DNA of 64,000 nt from Buddleja alternifolia. Its lineage: Eukaryota; Streptophyta; Magnoliopsida; Lamiales; Scrophulariaceae. This document shows positions 24,343-36,028 of the stretch, in pieces. A program made the translations under genes and the position numbers. The stretch covers positions 11,144,568-11,208,567 of the forward strand of contig CM033400.1 of the NCBI GenBank assembly GCA_019426215.1. The letters are read 5' to 3'. The notes under the pieces were generated by a model. The model saw nothing but the letters and a program-made list of their open reading frames with translations, made no database searches and was not told the origin of the DNA. Numbering within the stretch: position 1 is the stretch's first letter; the number at the start of each line of letters is the position of its first letter.

Positions 24343-24712
24343 AGGGCGTTTGGGTAAGTTTCTAACCTCCTCAAAACATCATATAAAGCTTATGACTCTT
24401 AAAAAGTGTTTGGATAAAAAAAATTAGTGGCTAAAGAAGAAGTTAGGAGCTTATAAAATCTTTGAAAAATTTACAACTTATTTCTTACGATTCCAACTTA
24501 TTTTTAATATCGTAGAAAACCACATACACACCCTCTATAATTGAGAATTTCCAACTTATTTTTAAAAATCTTATAAACTCTTAACATCTTATTTTGGAAG
24601 CTTAATAAAGTCCCACTAGAAAATTCTATCCAAACAATTTTTAAGAGTTTATAAGCTTCTAAATAGCTTATAAAATGTTTTGAAGAGATCGTAAACTTAG
24701 CCAAACACCTTC
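24343..24712. mobile_element. Fold-back MITE, about 370 bp
   Basis: The ends are long imperfect inverted repeats: GGCGTTTGGGTAAGTTTCTAAC on the left (24346 on) against the reverse complement GGTGTTTGGCTAAGTTTACGA on the right (to 24709), extending about 80 bp each side through the CAAAACAT..TATAA..CTCTTAAAAA blocks. The GGTGTTTGG ends are common in hAT-type MITEs. No target duplication was found, so the superfamily is not fixed. Confidence 0.7.
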
Positions 24713-24716
24713 TTAG

Positions 24717-24945
24717 TTAGATGCAAATTTCCGCTTAATTAATTGAAGCAAGATGCTAAAAATTGCTTTCACAATATTCAATGTTATATGTTATGTGATT
24801 AGTGCAAAGTTTCCGTTTAATTTAAGCAAGAAGCCAAAAATTGCTTTCATAATATTTAATGTTATATGTTATGTGAATAGTTAGATGCAATTTCCCCCGT
24901 AATTTAAGCAAGTAGCAAAAATTTGTTTTCATAATTTACAATCTT
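24717..24945. repeat. Three degenerate tandem copies of a roughly 80-bp unit
   Basis: Units begin at about 24717, 24800 and 24882, each with GCAA-TTTCC, TTTAAGCAAG, AAAAATTGCTTTCATAATAT and, in two of them, TTATATGTTATGTGA. The third is truncated and most diverged. Confidence 0.8.
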
Positions 24946-25557
24946 ATTTAATGAATGTTATTATTTAGAAGGTAATTTCCTCGAACAATCTAACATGTTG
25001 TTAGGAAAATTATTAATACATGTACAAAAATATTCGAGTCATACATTCATGATTTTCATTTTAGTTTTTTCAAACTTGATTATAATAGGCTAGATGGAGT
25101 TCAAACTTCATACATCAAAATTAAGTCGTTGACCAATAATTTCAACAAGAACAAAGAGTGAAACACATGTATCTCTGTGGAATATTCTTCAAACTAATTT
25201 CTTGGTCTTTCTTATAAGTATTTATGTAAGTTGCAGGGAACCTCCGGCCATAATTTTCAATATGGGTTAGTTAGGACTTAGGAGGTTTTTAGTTGAATGG
25301 AATTTTCTTAGTTTTATACCAATGTGGGGTCTTGAAAATGATTCTGATGCTCATGTAAGATTTTTTTTGGTTCGAGCAAATACATATATCGAAAATTAAT
25401 TCTTTTGGAAGAGATCCCATAAATGTATAATCTGATGATATTTTGAAAAGTCTTTGAATTTGAGAATGTTTGGATCCCTTCTCGGGAAAGAGAGGAACAG
25501 AGATGCATATAGTCCTTGACAATTTGGATAAAGTAAGTGATACTACAAGAAAAATAC
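24946..25557. other. Noncoding DNA, nothing recognised
   Basis: AT-rich sequence. Two overlapping minus-strand frames near 25300-25630 lack recognisable domains and partly overlap the inverted repeat that follows. Confidence 0.4.
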
Positions 25558-27059
25558 TGATGATGGTAAAAAATTTCAAACAATGAATGTCACGTGATGG
25601 ACCACGTGGAATAAGGGAACCGATCCAACTCACAACAAATTAGGTAAAGGTTGGTTAAGTTATAGACTACACTTGATTACTTCGAGCTGCCTACGTACAC
25701 AAAGTATATGGGATCAAGTCAGTTCGTAATTCTTTTGTGGGGTTACTCTCAATAGCTAGTGAATTTTTACTGGGGGAGTAGATATTCCCCTTTCCCACCT
25801 CCTTATAGGTATTTATAAGAAGCTGGTAATAGGTCATGGGCCGTAGGCTTAGCTTTATCAGCAGCCCATCAGGCTTAATAATAATCTCTTTATTATGTTT
25901 TAGACTAATAAAATAGCCCAAGTATTCTTATTAGATCGCCAGCCCTTTTGGGCTTCACTCGTATATTAACCGCGGTTTTTAACCCATGGATAGCGCCCTG
26001 ATCCTTGCCGGGGGCAGATAATTACCGTAGTGCCCCTAGACATTTTTGGTGCACATCATAATGCCCCCCACTCCCGGGTGTGCGGCATAGGATATCCGGG
26101 AGTAAAAATATGGATGGCAAACTTTGTTGCTTGGGAGGTCTAAGGAGTCACCCTTATGAAGGGGGATATCTTGAGTGTTATCTCGCGGTAATGTAGGTGT
26201 TGACTTAAAGTAGCATCCGTAACTACATTGGGGTTTGACGCCTCGAGGTCGAGTGCCACGAGGTCAAATGCTTGAGGGCCGGATACTTTACAATGCCCGA
26301 GGCAATTAATTGCCATTGCTCAATGCATGCAAAAATGCTGCCTCGCGGCAATTAATTGCCATGGCCATGCAAAAATAATGGCCTCGAGACAGCAGTGCCT
26401 CGCGGCGATTAAGTGCAAAATAATTGCCTTGCGGCAATGTCAACCCATTTTAATAGGCCGACAAGCATATATATATATATATATATAAAAAAAAAGTGGA
26501 TAAATTTCGAATTATCGATTTATCGACTTCCTACTCCCTAATATTTCATTTGTCGGAGTAAACATTCGAGAGTGTGGGGCATTATGATGTGCACCAAAAC
26601 ATACCTAAGGGCATTATGGTAATTACATGCGTCCCCAAGCCGGGTCGGGTCACCACCCGCGGGTTAACGTCCGTGGATAACCCGTTAGACAAGCCCAAAA
26701 AGGATGGAAGATCCACCAAAGATAATTGGGTTATGTTAGTGGTCCTATAGACAATAATGCTAGTATTTGTTAAGCCTGATGGATTATTAATTAAATTAGA
26801 TCCATGACCCATAGTCCACTACCAGCTCCCTATAAATATCTTAGAGGAGCTGTACTCTCTCAGTAAAAATTCACTGTCTATTGAGAGTAACCCCACAAAT
26901 GAACTACGAACTGACTTAATCTCATATATTTTGGGTGCGTCGGCTACAGTCTACAAGTTAACCAACCCCCAACCTAGTTTGTCGTGCGTTGAATCGGTTC
27001 CACTACCCCACGTGGTCAATCCCGTAACATTCACTGTCTAACAATTTTTACCATCATCA
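25558..27059. mobile_element. Large imperfect inverted repeat, arms about 500 bp
   Basis: Left arm 25558-26080 and right arm 26565-27059 are reverse complements over their length: ends TGATGATGGTAAAAA / TTTTTACCATCATCA, then shared CCACGTGG, AACCGATTCAAC-type, GTGGGGTTACTCTCAATAG and TGCACATCATAATGCCCC blocks. Each arm has a TATA-like element pointing outward (near 25810 and 26831). The 480-bp centre is GC-richer with repeated GCGGCAATTAATTGCC motifs and a TA microsatellite (26467-26488). Either a MULE-like element with long terminal repeats or two inverted LTR-like copies; no target duplication was found. Confidence 0.75.
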
Positions 27060-27132
27060 AATATCTTTAAAGGCAAGATATTGAGTGATCAGAACAAAGT
27101 TGTTATTTGTTATTAGTGATATGTATTAAATG

Positions 27133-27137
<5 letters not shown>

Positions 27138-27165
<28 letters not shown>
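27138..27165. repeat. (TA)n microsatellite
   Basis: Uninterrupted TA dinucleotides, about 14 units. Confidence 0.9.
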
Positions 27166-27168
<3 letters not shown>

Positions 27169-27197
27169 TTTATTTCATGTGTAATCAAACTGGTCGC

Positions 27198-27355
27198 GGC
27201 TGCCTTCCCTTTTCGGATAAATGTGGAAGAAATTTGTGGCAGTTTTCCCCGAAATATATAACCTTTATTTCATGAAACTTTCCGGCTGCCTTCCCTTTTT
27301 CGGGTAAATGAAGAAGAAATTTGTGGCAGCTTTCCCCGAAATATACATAACTTAG
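27198..27355. repeat. 86-bp tandem duplication
   Basis: Unit GGCTGCCTTCCCTTTT..GAAATTTGTGGCAG..CCCCGAAATATA occurs at 27198 and again at 27284, with several point differences. Confidence 0.85.
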
Positions 27356-28260
27356 GTCAATTTGTTTCGATATTATATGGCCAATCACTCATGCACTATA
27401 CACGTCGCAATTTGTTTCAATACTATCCACAAATATAATATGAGACCCTTTCTTAACTTTTTAGAAAATTATTATTAACAAATAGGAAAAACGTATGGAA
27501 ATTTACAGTTCGAATTTCAAAACTAATAATAAAAATTTAATTCAAGACTAAAAAAATGTAGATAACAAAGCAAATATGCTAAATATATATATATAGACGG
27601 CAAATTAGAGATTGTTATGTCTACGCGACTTTTATCCTAAGTACGACTACTGACAATTTAATTACACTAATTTTTAGTTTTTATCAATTTAAGGCTAAAT
27701 AATAAAATACCACCGGATGTTAGAAGGTTGGAAAATGTACGGCTTGTGGCCATCTTAATTTGGAGTTTCTCTATTTTTGAGGTAAACATAACGTCTAAGT
27801 AAAATTATAACTTCACAATTTCATACCTACAAATTATGAGATGTGACATATGGGTTCACATGGGTGATCAGAGATAGAATCAAATTGGGGGCAGGTAGGG
27901 GCTCCTGCCCCGTTCAATTTTGATAAAATTATTTTTTTACCTAATAAACTTTTGAAAAATAAAGTTTTGCCTCCCCAAAATTAAAAAATATCAAGTTTAA
28001 CCCCTTTTTTTGTATTCGTCCCCCCCTCCCCCCAAACCCCAAATCTTGGCTCCGTTCCTATTGGTGATACTTGGCCACTCCCAGGAGATCTATACCCTTT
28101 AGGTGGATCAGGGAGGGGCCTATATGAACAATACATAGGGACGGGTTTAGATCAGCCGGGCGCCCAGGTCCCGGGTGTGGTTAAGAATCATCCGTCTTCA
28201 CATGATGAACACATGGTAAATTTCCCTCAAAATTTGTCAAATTTCCAATTTGAAAAGTTA
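27356..28260. other. Noncoding DNA with a decayed DNA-transposon end
   Basis: Mostly AT-rich unique sequence. At 27885-28045 the order GGGGGCAGG..CTCCTGCCCC..TTTTGCCTCCCC..CTTGGCTCCGTTCC resembles the ends of plant hAT elements; a related fragment lies at 44690-44830. No gene seen. Confidence 0.4.
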
Positions 28261-28339
28261 GGGAAAATTCACTTTTGGTGATTTCATAGGAGTTCAACCA
28301 AAGCACTTTTAGTCTCATTGGAATTTAATTTTGACTTTT

Positions 28340-28530
28340 TGTGATGCCTCCCACATTAGTGGTGGAGGAAAAAAGTAAAGTGAATTATTCATAAAGAGAA
28401 CCCTATGATCCAAGTGTAACAATGAATATTCATTTTGCGTCGTGGTTTGAATGTCCAACTCAAGGTCACGCTCAATGGGTTCGACGAGATTTATCTGGTC
28501 CAACGGGCTCACGGGCCTGTGGGCATGACA
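28340..28530 (+). mobile_element. Solo LTR of a TRIM family (191 bp)
   Basis: Starts TGTGATGCCTCCCACA and ends GGGCATGACA, bounded by the 5-bp duplication CTTTT (28335-28339 and 28531-28535). Its middle (GTAACAATGAATATTCATTTTG, CCAACTCAAGG, ACGCTCAATGGGTTCGA, GGTCCAACGGGCT) matches the TRIM LTRs at 61087-61712 on the opposite strand. It interrupts the left TIR of the MULE-like element. Confidence 0.88.
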
Positions 28531-29061
28531 CTTTTGGCTCCACAGGACTCAAAGACTGACACTTTTAGTTCCGTCCGTCAAAAATTGGATGGAAAAAATA
28601 GAGTTGAGTGCACTCGCCGTTAGTCTCAAAAATAAAAAGAAATTCAAAAGAAATTAAAATAAAATTCAAAATATTTATAAATTAAAAAAAAAAAAAAAAA
28701 AGACATAGTCATCCGCTCCACCCCCATATGCCACCCTAACGCTGCTATACCCACCTCCATCACACCTTCATCTTAGACGGTGCGACGACGCTATGGTAAC
28801 AAACCATAAAACACAACTAAAAACATAACTCCATAAGCAAATTGAAACTGCAGAACAAAGTCAAATTCACTCAAAACCCAAGACATATAAACACATTTCA
28901 AGAGTACAAAAGTACCATGCAACAAAAAGTATAAAAAGACGAACATTATAAACCCACATTAAGAATTCGTCATCCCAAAAAGCTGCGAAACTGGGATGGC
29001 TTTTTTCTTACAATTTTCAGAAGAAAGCGACTTTTTACTCTCTCTTTTGAGCAAAATATAG

Positions 29062-29347
29062 GGGAAAATTGCATATAACCCCCTTGTGTTATCACTTTTT
29101 TGCTGAAAACTCCCTTATATTAATTTCTTTGCACGAAACCCCCTTGTGTTAGTCTAAACCCTGCACGAAACCCCCAACCCTACTTCAAATACACTGCGCA
29201 TGTATGCTACTTTCCGCAGATTTAACATGAATTGGGGGTTTCGTGCAAGGTTTAGACTAATACAAGGGGGTTTCGTGCACAAAAATTAACATAGGGGAGT
29301 TTTCAGCAAAAAAGTGATAACACAGGGGGGTTATATGCAATTTTCCC
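29062..29347. mobile_element. MULE-type MITE (286 bp) with perfect 10-bp TSD
   Basis: Terminal inverted repeats of about 110 bp start GGGAAAATTGCATATAACCC on the left and mirror it on the right, including TTTTTTGCTGAAAACTCCC and GCACGAAACCCCC blocks. Perfect direct repeats CAAAATATAG at 29052-29061 and 29348-29357. Inserted within the larger element 28261-29734; a truncated relative lies at 1421-1477. Confidence 0.92.
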
Positions 29348-29734
29348 CAAAATATAGAGAGAGTGAAAATGGCTCTTGTGCTATGTTTTCTTGCAAATAT
29401 GCAAGGGAGGACGAGGGCATTGTTGTGTGGAAGATTGGGTTGGGGTGGGGGCTGGTGGTTTTGTGATAAAGAAGACGACCGTCTACTTCTTCATAGTTTT
29501 TTATTTTCTTTTTCTTTGATTTTTTAAATTATTTTTAAATATTTTGAATTTATTCTTTTTTATTTTTGAGACTAACGGTGAGTGTACTCCATTCTCTATT
29601 TTCATTTATTTTTTATGGATGTGACTAAAAGTGTCAGTTTTTTAGTCATGTGAGATCAAAAGTGACAATTAAATTCCAACGGAACTAAAAGCGTTTTGGT
29701 CGAATTCTTATGGGACCAAAAGTGAAATTTTCCC

Positions 29735-31059
29735 TTTAAAAGTTTATGTTCAATCTCAATTTTATCTCAAACAAATTTATCCTCAATTTAAGAAAAATAA
29801 AATATATATTGTAATAAATTTCAAATTCAGATAATTATTAGAGGTAAAATGCCACCCACTTAGTCACATGATCAGAATGCCGCTTTGCATGGACTTGAAT
29901 GTATGCAAGTTTTCACCCGGTTCACCAAGGAATATTTTGGTAGCTTTTGGCGGATCGCTACTACTAGGTTGGATCAAGTTGGCACCTATGCAGGAAATAT
30001 TTGTTACCACTGGACAAATTTCTCCTTTTCTTTTCTTTTTCTTTTTTGCCTTAATGCCCATTCTGGATTGAGTGGGAAAAAGAATACTTAATTCTTGCAT
30101 AGATAATGAAATTCAAAAAATCAAAAAGGAAGTTAGTGTGAAAAAGAAAAATTCTGACACCAATCATTTACGAGTGAGTATTACACCAATACTTTTATGA
30201 GTTCTTTGAGAGTAATGAGATAGGCTTAACCTTCAATTAGGGGTGATTCAGGTTTCGTTGTAGATTCAAGTCAATCCATACTTTTGCTTCCTAGCGGCCT
30301 GGCTCCATGCTTGCTTGCTCAATATGAGGTTGAGACTCGTGCGTTAATTATCAACCTTAGAGAGAAGGCAGGCTAGGAAAAGTCTTGTGATTAGTGATGG
30401 AATGCAGACTGAAATGACAACTCAACTGGTTTGATCGATCAATCAAAAAGCCACCATTCGTACTTTGATTTCCGATATTAGGGATATTTTTAAACTACCC
30501 GAGAAGAGAAGATCATCTGCAATGACATTTGAAGAAGCTAGGGGCAACTATTGGCTCTAATCCTATGTACATGCATCAGGAGCCGTGGCACTATCTCAAC
30601 TTCCTACTGAGGCGGCGTAAACATGCTTGGGACTGGGATGCCAACCTGAGGGCTCAAAATCTTTAGCAAATACACCTATCTCCATTTTTTGAAGAAGTTC
30701 CATCCCGACCCTTTTCCTTTTAGCTTTTCTAGTAAATTACTACATCATCTTTTTCTACAATAAAATTATTATTTTGCAATGTTGTTTTATATTATTATAT
30801 TACTTTTCAAAAAATCCATTGAATTGTACATTACTTCACTGAATATAAACAATTATGTTTAGGGTTAACAATACCAATTAAATATTCAATTGTGAAGGGA
30901 GTTGATATATTATCGCTTAATATATACATATATATTGAAGACACAACATTTCAATGGGTGTAATTTTGGGAAACATAAGATCACAAAGGGAAAAGAAAAT
31001 AATAAAGAAGACATAAAATTTTGTTGGTGGAAGCCCAAACAAGGGAAAAAACTATCTCC
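29735..31059. other. Noncoding DNA, nothing recognised
   Basis: AT-rich to mixed sequence. Overlapping short frames on both strands near 29865-30100 show no domain. A GC-richer tract at 30240-30660 may be old TE sequence but no motif was recognised. Confidence 0.4.
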
Positions 31060-31450
31060 AACTGCATCGTATTAACTTATCTCAAGCTATTCAGCAATTA
31101 TAAGTTGAATTCTCTCTTCATAATAGTGGAGCAAGACAAAACCCTATTAAACTAGAAAACACAATCTTAATCAACTAGGGAACAAATTTTATCAAGAACT
31201 AAATGTGTCAAAGTGTTCCAAACTGCACCTGGGTCACGCCGAGAGCCAAGAAACGCTCGTTCTGATGCTTTGTGACATGTCTAGTAATCTTCTGGGTCAT
31301 CATGTTGTGGCCCAGGGTATAGCCTGATTCTTGTGTCGCGGCCCCGAAACTAATCTTGTCGTTGTCTGAGCAGTTGATTGGCTCTGTCTTAGCTCTCAAT
31401 ACTTTTTTATCTGGCTACACTAAACCTAATAATATCCCACTTGGAGATTG
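31060..31450 (-). mobile_element. Copia LTR fragment and polypurine tract, minus strand
   Basis: On the minus strand CTCCAAGTGGGATATTATTAGG (31425-31446) has the form of a copia polypurine tract followed by an LTR start. The sequence below it matches, block by block, the fragment at 36440-36760 (GAGCAAGACAAAACxCTATxAAACT, GATTGGCTCTG, CTTGACTTT/CTTAGCTCT). It belongs to the decayed copia element whose gag lies at 31880-32560. Confidence 0.65.
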
Positions 31451-31499
31451 ATTAAAAAACTCAAACTCAACTGAACACACACCTTCACTTCTCTCAAGT

Positions 31500-32560
31500 G
31501 AATCCGAATCTAGTCGAAACATACTCAAAACTATTGGAGAACAATCATGGCACCTCTTTACCACACCAATTCATTAGTCCCTTATGCCTCCCAATTGACG
31601 GACTCTCTCATCTATTCAACCGTGTACAATATTTCACCATTTGAACCCCTCTCCACTATTTTATTCTCTTTGGTGATCACTCAAGATCCACCACTGAATA
31701 CTGCTGGTATATCCCTCTCGATCCAACTAACCCATGAATACAAGATTTCTTCTAAGACCCGGAATAAGAATCACATCCCGAAACCTGATTTGCACTTCCT
31801 TAGCACTCTCAATATGAGCCTCACATGTATCCATTGCATTCAAGGCTTCATCAACCCCTACACAAACCTTTCTAAACTCACCAAAAACATAGTTGGTCAA
31901 TTATGGTCCCCGATTTACAATGATAAGATGTTCCTGAGTCCAAAATCTAAGTATCCCTTAGATCATCGGTATAATCATCAGCATCCTCCTCCGCCACTAC
32001 GGGTGTTGATCCGTCATCCTGCTTCTGATGCCTTTTCAACCCACAATAATAAAAAACTATGTTATCCTTGCGATTCTCACGGTTCCCCAGCTGACTGCTT
32101 CTCATTCTAATAGTTAAGGCCCCTGTCATAAGTTCCCTAGATTCCTTGATACAAATCTCTTTGTTCAGAATCATATCCTGGATTTCCTAAACCTCAACAT
32201 CTTGTCCTTAGTTGAATTGCTAACCCTAGTTCGAATGACACTCCAACTATCTGCTAGAGACGATAATATGATCAAATCTTATATCTCATCATTAAACATG
32301 ATTTACATAGAACACAACTGAGTCAAAATCAAGTTGAACTCATTGATGTGGTCTGTCACAAAATCACCCTTTCCCATTCTCAAATTAAACAATTTGCTCA
32401 TAAAAAATATTCCTTGTTCAAGGTGGATGGCTCCTCTTGCATATTTTATAGCGCCTACATTAAACCCCATGTCGTCCCCTCATTGATAATGTTGAATGCA
32501 ACATTCCTCGCAAATGCCAACCAAATCACCCCTAAAGCCTGGCGTTAGGATCGAGCAATA
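31500..32560 (-). pseudogene. Decayed Ty1/copia gag, protease and pre-integrase region
   Basis: Minus-strand frames encode a Tnt1-like copia Gag: NVAFNIINEGTTWGLM (about 32500), then HINEFNLILTQL (about 32340), DMILNKEICIKESRE (about 32150), a degraded knuckle (FYYCGLKRH, about 32050), a protease-like ILDSGTS near 31930 and a pre-integrase-like stretch (RFRDVILIPGLRRNLVFMG, about 31760). Many stops and frameshifts break it. Integrase, RT and RNase H are missing before the polypurine tract near 31430. The 187-codon plus-strand frame over 31547-32110 is antisense to this and not a gene. Confidence 0.8.
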
Positions 32561-32697
32561 ATTTTGCAAAAGTGCCCGCACTGAACTGTACCAAATCATT
32601 TTTGTCAAATTATTATGCGAATTGCTATTACAATTTTAATAGAAAATCGCATCACCAAGTTGGTTTGGGACCAAATCGAATCGCGAAACCGCCATTA

Positions 32698-32731
<34 letters not shown>

Positions 32732-33699
32732 ATTCTAGCCTTTTTATTAAGTTAAATGCATTTAATTACTACCCAAAAAATGAAAAATGCATTTATTGAC
32801 CATTATCTTCAATGCACTTCACTATTGAAGTTGTGTGCAAATTTTTTATGAAGTGACTAAAGCTTTAATGGATTAATAGTTTGTGTTTGTTAGTTAATGT
32901 TTGTTTAAGTACCAAAGATTCTTTGTACTTTTCTAAGGTTTTTTTAGCCGTACAGACTATGCTATTTGATAATTTATAGACAACTTTCGTAACGTTTTTG
33001 TTTAAGCCTTGTAAGGTTTTCCATTATTATAAATAAACTGTTAGTATGAAAACTTTGTCCAATAATTTTGGGTTTTTTTGGAATTTTTTATTATGTTATG
33101 TAGTTGTTTGGATTAATGTTTTTTAGCTAAGCATAGTTCTTATCTATTTGAAATATATTGGTAGATTTAGTTAGACGATGTTAAAAAGATTTCAACTTTT
33201 ATACTAGTATCCTAAAATACGTATTTTTAATTTTATTTGCCTCGTTTTTTTTTTTTTTTAAGATAAAATCCGCAAACCGCACCCTTGGTTTTGTTTTTCA
33301 AAATGACAATTTGAGATTTCCCTTTCAAAAAATTGCTCTTGGCAATTCGGTTTCAAATTAGCCAAAAATACCAAAACTGCACCATGAACACGCCTACCTA
33401 ACGGTTTAGTAATGCCTGTTCTTCATCTATCATCTTTTCCGGCTTCTTTTGTAATTAAGTTTCATGCATCTTCTTTACAAATAATCCTCAATATACATCT
33501 TCTAAATCAAAGACCTTGCTATCAAACCTATCAATTTTAACTTTCCCTTAATCACCTACCATTGCTCGAACTCGAAAAAAATTGTCAGCTAAAAATAAGC
33601 TCGTGTTTACCCTCAGATCAAGATCTACGACGTCTCGCATATTTATAACCTATCAACATTCGACCCGAATTCAAATAATCCAACTACTGGGACTGGTAC
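32561..33699. other. Noncoding DNA with microsatellite
   Basis: AT-rich; a TG/TA microsatellite sits at 32700-32731 and a T run at 33249-33260. No gene seen. Confidence 0.45.
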
Positions 33700-34467
33700 A
33701 ACCCCGGGGATGCCGGCGCAACGGAAAAAATAGATTTAAAAATTAAAAGCGACATCCCCAAATTAGGGCTAGGCAGACATGGTACCATCGGATTCAAAAC
33801 TATCCAACGAGAAACTTTTCTTGTGTTTACCTCTCGAAGAACTTAGAGCAGCAATGTCTTTTTAAGCTACTCCTTGCTACACCTCTCCGAATTAGATTGG
33901 CCGTAGCGCCCCAAGTGTGATTTTGAATACTAGCTGGTGGGCTTTCAAAGTCCTTTTTTTTTCCAATTGTTCATTCTTGGGAAGTGAATTTCATTGCCTG
34001 GGCTTAGCCAGCTTTCAACCAGACAACATAGAGGGTGCCGGCCTGCTAGGTTGTGCCTCTGAGTTTATCCACACCCGAACTCGTACTCTCGATTGTCTCC
34101 ACCAGTGCTAGTCAAGAAAATATCAAATTTTAGCTTTTGAGGAAAAATGGTTAGGAATTTATTTAGTGTTCTTTGTACTCAACACATGAGTTGGGAGAAT
34201 TCTTGTAAAAGAAAAGGAGGAGAGAATAATAGAAAAGGACTTGTGTGATTTTTCAATTGATCATTCATTATTTAAAAAGGGTGGAGTATACATATATATA
34301 TATATATATATATAGACTCCACATAAGTGGAAACACATACATACACAGACGCCACTTTTCTAAAAAATAGGGTGTGTGTGTGTGTTTATATATATATCTT
34401 ATAAGATCTTTCCTTTTAATTAGTTATCTTAACCAACTAAAAGATCTTACCAAACATATTTATAAGA

Positions 34468-34506
<39 letters not shown>

Positions 34507-34578
34507 TCCACATAAGTGGAATCACATACATACACAGACGCCACTTTTCTAAAAAATAGGGGGCGTGTGTGTGTGTGT

Positions 34579-34615
<37 letters not shown>

Positions 34616-36028
34616 ATAAGATCTTTCCTTTTAATTAGTTATCTTAACCAACTAAAAGATCTTACCAAATATATTTATAAGATATTAATATATCTTATAA
34701 GATCTTTCCTTTTAATTAGTTATCTTAACCAACTAAAAGATCTTACCAAATATATTTATAAGATATTAATATATATATATATATATATATATAAACTTGG
34801 TGAACAAGATAAATCTTTCCACCAATGTATCACACACATATATACACACGCACATATATATATATACTATTTCTCTTTCTTTTATTAATTAATAGTCCTT
34901 CCCAATTTAATATTCCAATATTAAATTATAGGACCATTAATTAATACTTAAATGCCTTTTCTTGATTAATTAAATCCATTTAATTAATCCCTCAATTAAT
35001 TCACAAAGAATTAACTAGTCAATAGGTACTACACTAAGTTATGTGTGTGACCCCTCAAGCGCATTGACAAGCAAGCAATAAGTCCTCCTATAGGTTAGAT
35101 TAATTATTCTCAATAATTAACTAGACCTTGGATTAATTTCACCAAATTAGCCCAAGGCGCGTATTTGTCATGGATCAATGTCTAGAAATGTCGCCACGAC
35201 TTTCTAGATGTCAGCGATAAAAAGCAAACCTATCCGAGTTACGATCGTCATGTGAATAGAATCTCTTCATCAATTTGCCGTCTATGGTCTATGGTATGGC
35301 CACGGTCGAACCCTAATAACCTTTAAAATTATGACTGTGTTGTGACATCTAATGATCTAGTCTTCTAAGTCGGGACTACCAATCCCTCTTAGAAGAAAAA
35401 TGCTTTGATCAAAGGCTTTCATCGATCATTTAGATTCTCACAAAATATAGAAAATACCGGATACTCGTGACCCTAGATGAATCCTTCGAAGACTGCCACT
35501 TGTTCCACTATATTACCAGACTATACCGAATATATATAGTGGGTAATGCCCTTTTCAATGGCATCTCAGGTCTAAGGACTAATCTCACACTACGAAACCC
35601 AAGGACTCCATGTTTGACAGCACCAACTAAAAATCCTTAGCGGAGCTATTCAATTCCATACTCACCCAAAGTATGAATCTTCATACATGTATTGGCCATA
35701 CTAGCCATCGATAATGGAACACGTCAACCTCTGGAAAAGTTACATGTATGAACAAGTCTTGATGAGGCCAGTGATATCCCACATCTCACAACCTCTATGA
35801 CTTGCAACATTATTTAGGATTACGATTTTTGAGAGAATTCCATAGGCATCCAAACTGCTCCCCGACTATATATAATCCATGGGATCTTTGTCTATACTAA
35901 CACAAGTAATAGCAATAAGGAAGCATACCATAAAGAAAGATTCAATATATTCAAAACATGACTGTCATAGTATTTTTACATTTAAGATGACAGAGTCCAA
36001 AACAAATGGCCCTCTGGGCACCTAACAC
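33700..36028 (-). mobile_element. Copia LTR-containing region, minus strand (boundaries approximate)
   Basis: Read on the minus strand from 36028 the sequence begins TGATAGTGTTAGGTGCCCAG and AGGGCCATTTGTTTTGGAC, the typical start of a common plant copia LTR, and continues through a region usual in such LTRs (GGGGTCACACACATAAC at about 35050). The other boundary is unclear; GATGCCGGCGCAACGGAA near 33710 looks like LTR-end sequence. Large AT and tandem expansions (34290-34800) lie within it. No coding sequence of the element is present, so it may be a solo LTR. Confidence 0.55.
34290..34800. repeat. Complex tandem repeat with TA and TG microsatellites
   Basis: A unit of roughly 190 bp (CTCCACATAAGTGG, ACACAGACGCCACTTTTCT, a TG run, TTATAAGATCTTTCC, AACCAACTAAAAGATCTTAC, TA run) occurs at about 34313-34502 and 34503-34794; in the second copy the 79-bp part with TTATAAGATCTTTCC is duplicated again. 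The AAGATCTTTCC/AAAGATCTTAC parts are partly inverted, so the unit can fold. Confidence 0.8.

Larger units (their letters stand above)
28261..29734. mobile_element. MULE-like non-autonomous element with long TIRs, hosting two nested insertions
   Basis: Left end GGGAAAATTCACTTTTGGTG and right end reverse complement GGGAAAATTTCACTTTTGGTC start terminal inverted repeats that continue, once a nested insertion is removed, through GACACTTTTAGT, the GAGTGCACTC/GAGTGTACTC region and an AT-rich tract (to about 28690 and from about 29500). Flanks TTGAAAAGTT and TTTAAAAGTT fit a decayed 10-bp target duplication. The internal 800 bp have no ORF of note. GGGAAAATTxCACTTTTGG ends are typical of plant MULE MITEs; a relative lies at 63250-63496. 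Confidence 0.75.

Noticed and set aside
25558..27059. Complete LTR retrotransposon
   Set aside because: The two long repeats are inverted, not direct, and there is no internal coding sequence between them.
31547..32110. 187-codon plus-strand ORF
   Set aside because: It is antisense to a decayed copia gag/pre-integrase region that has clear family motifs on the minus strand; the plus frame shows no domain.
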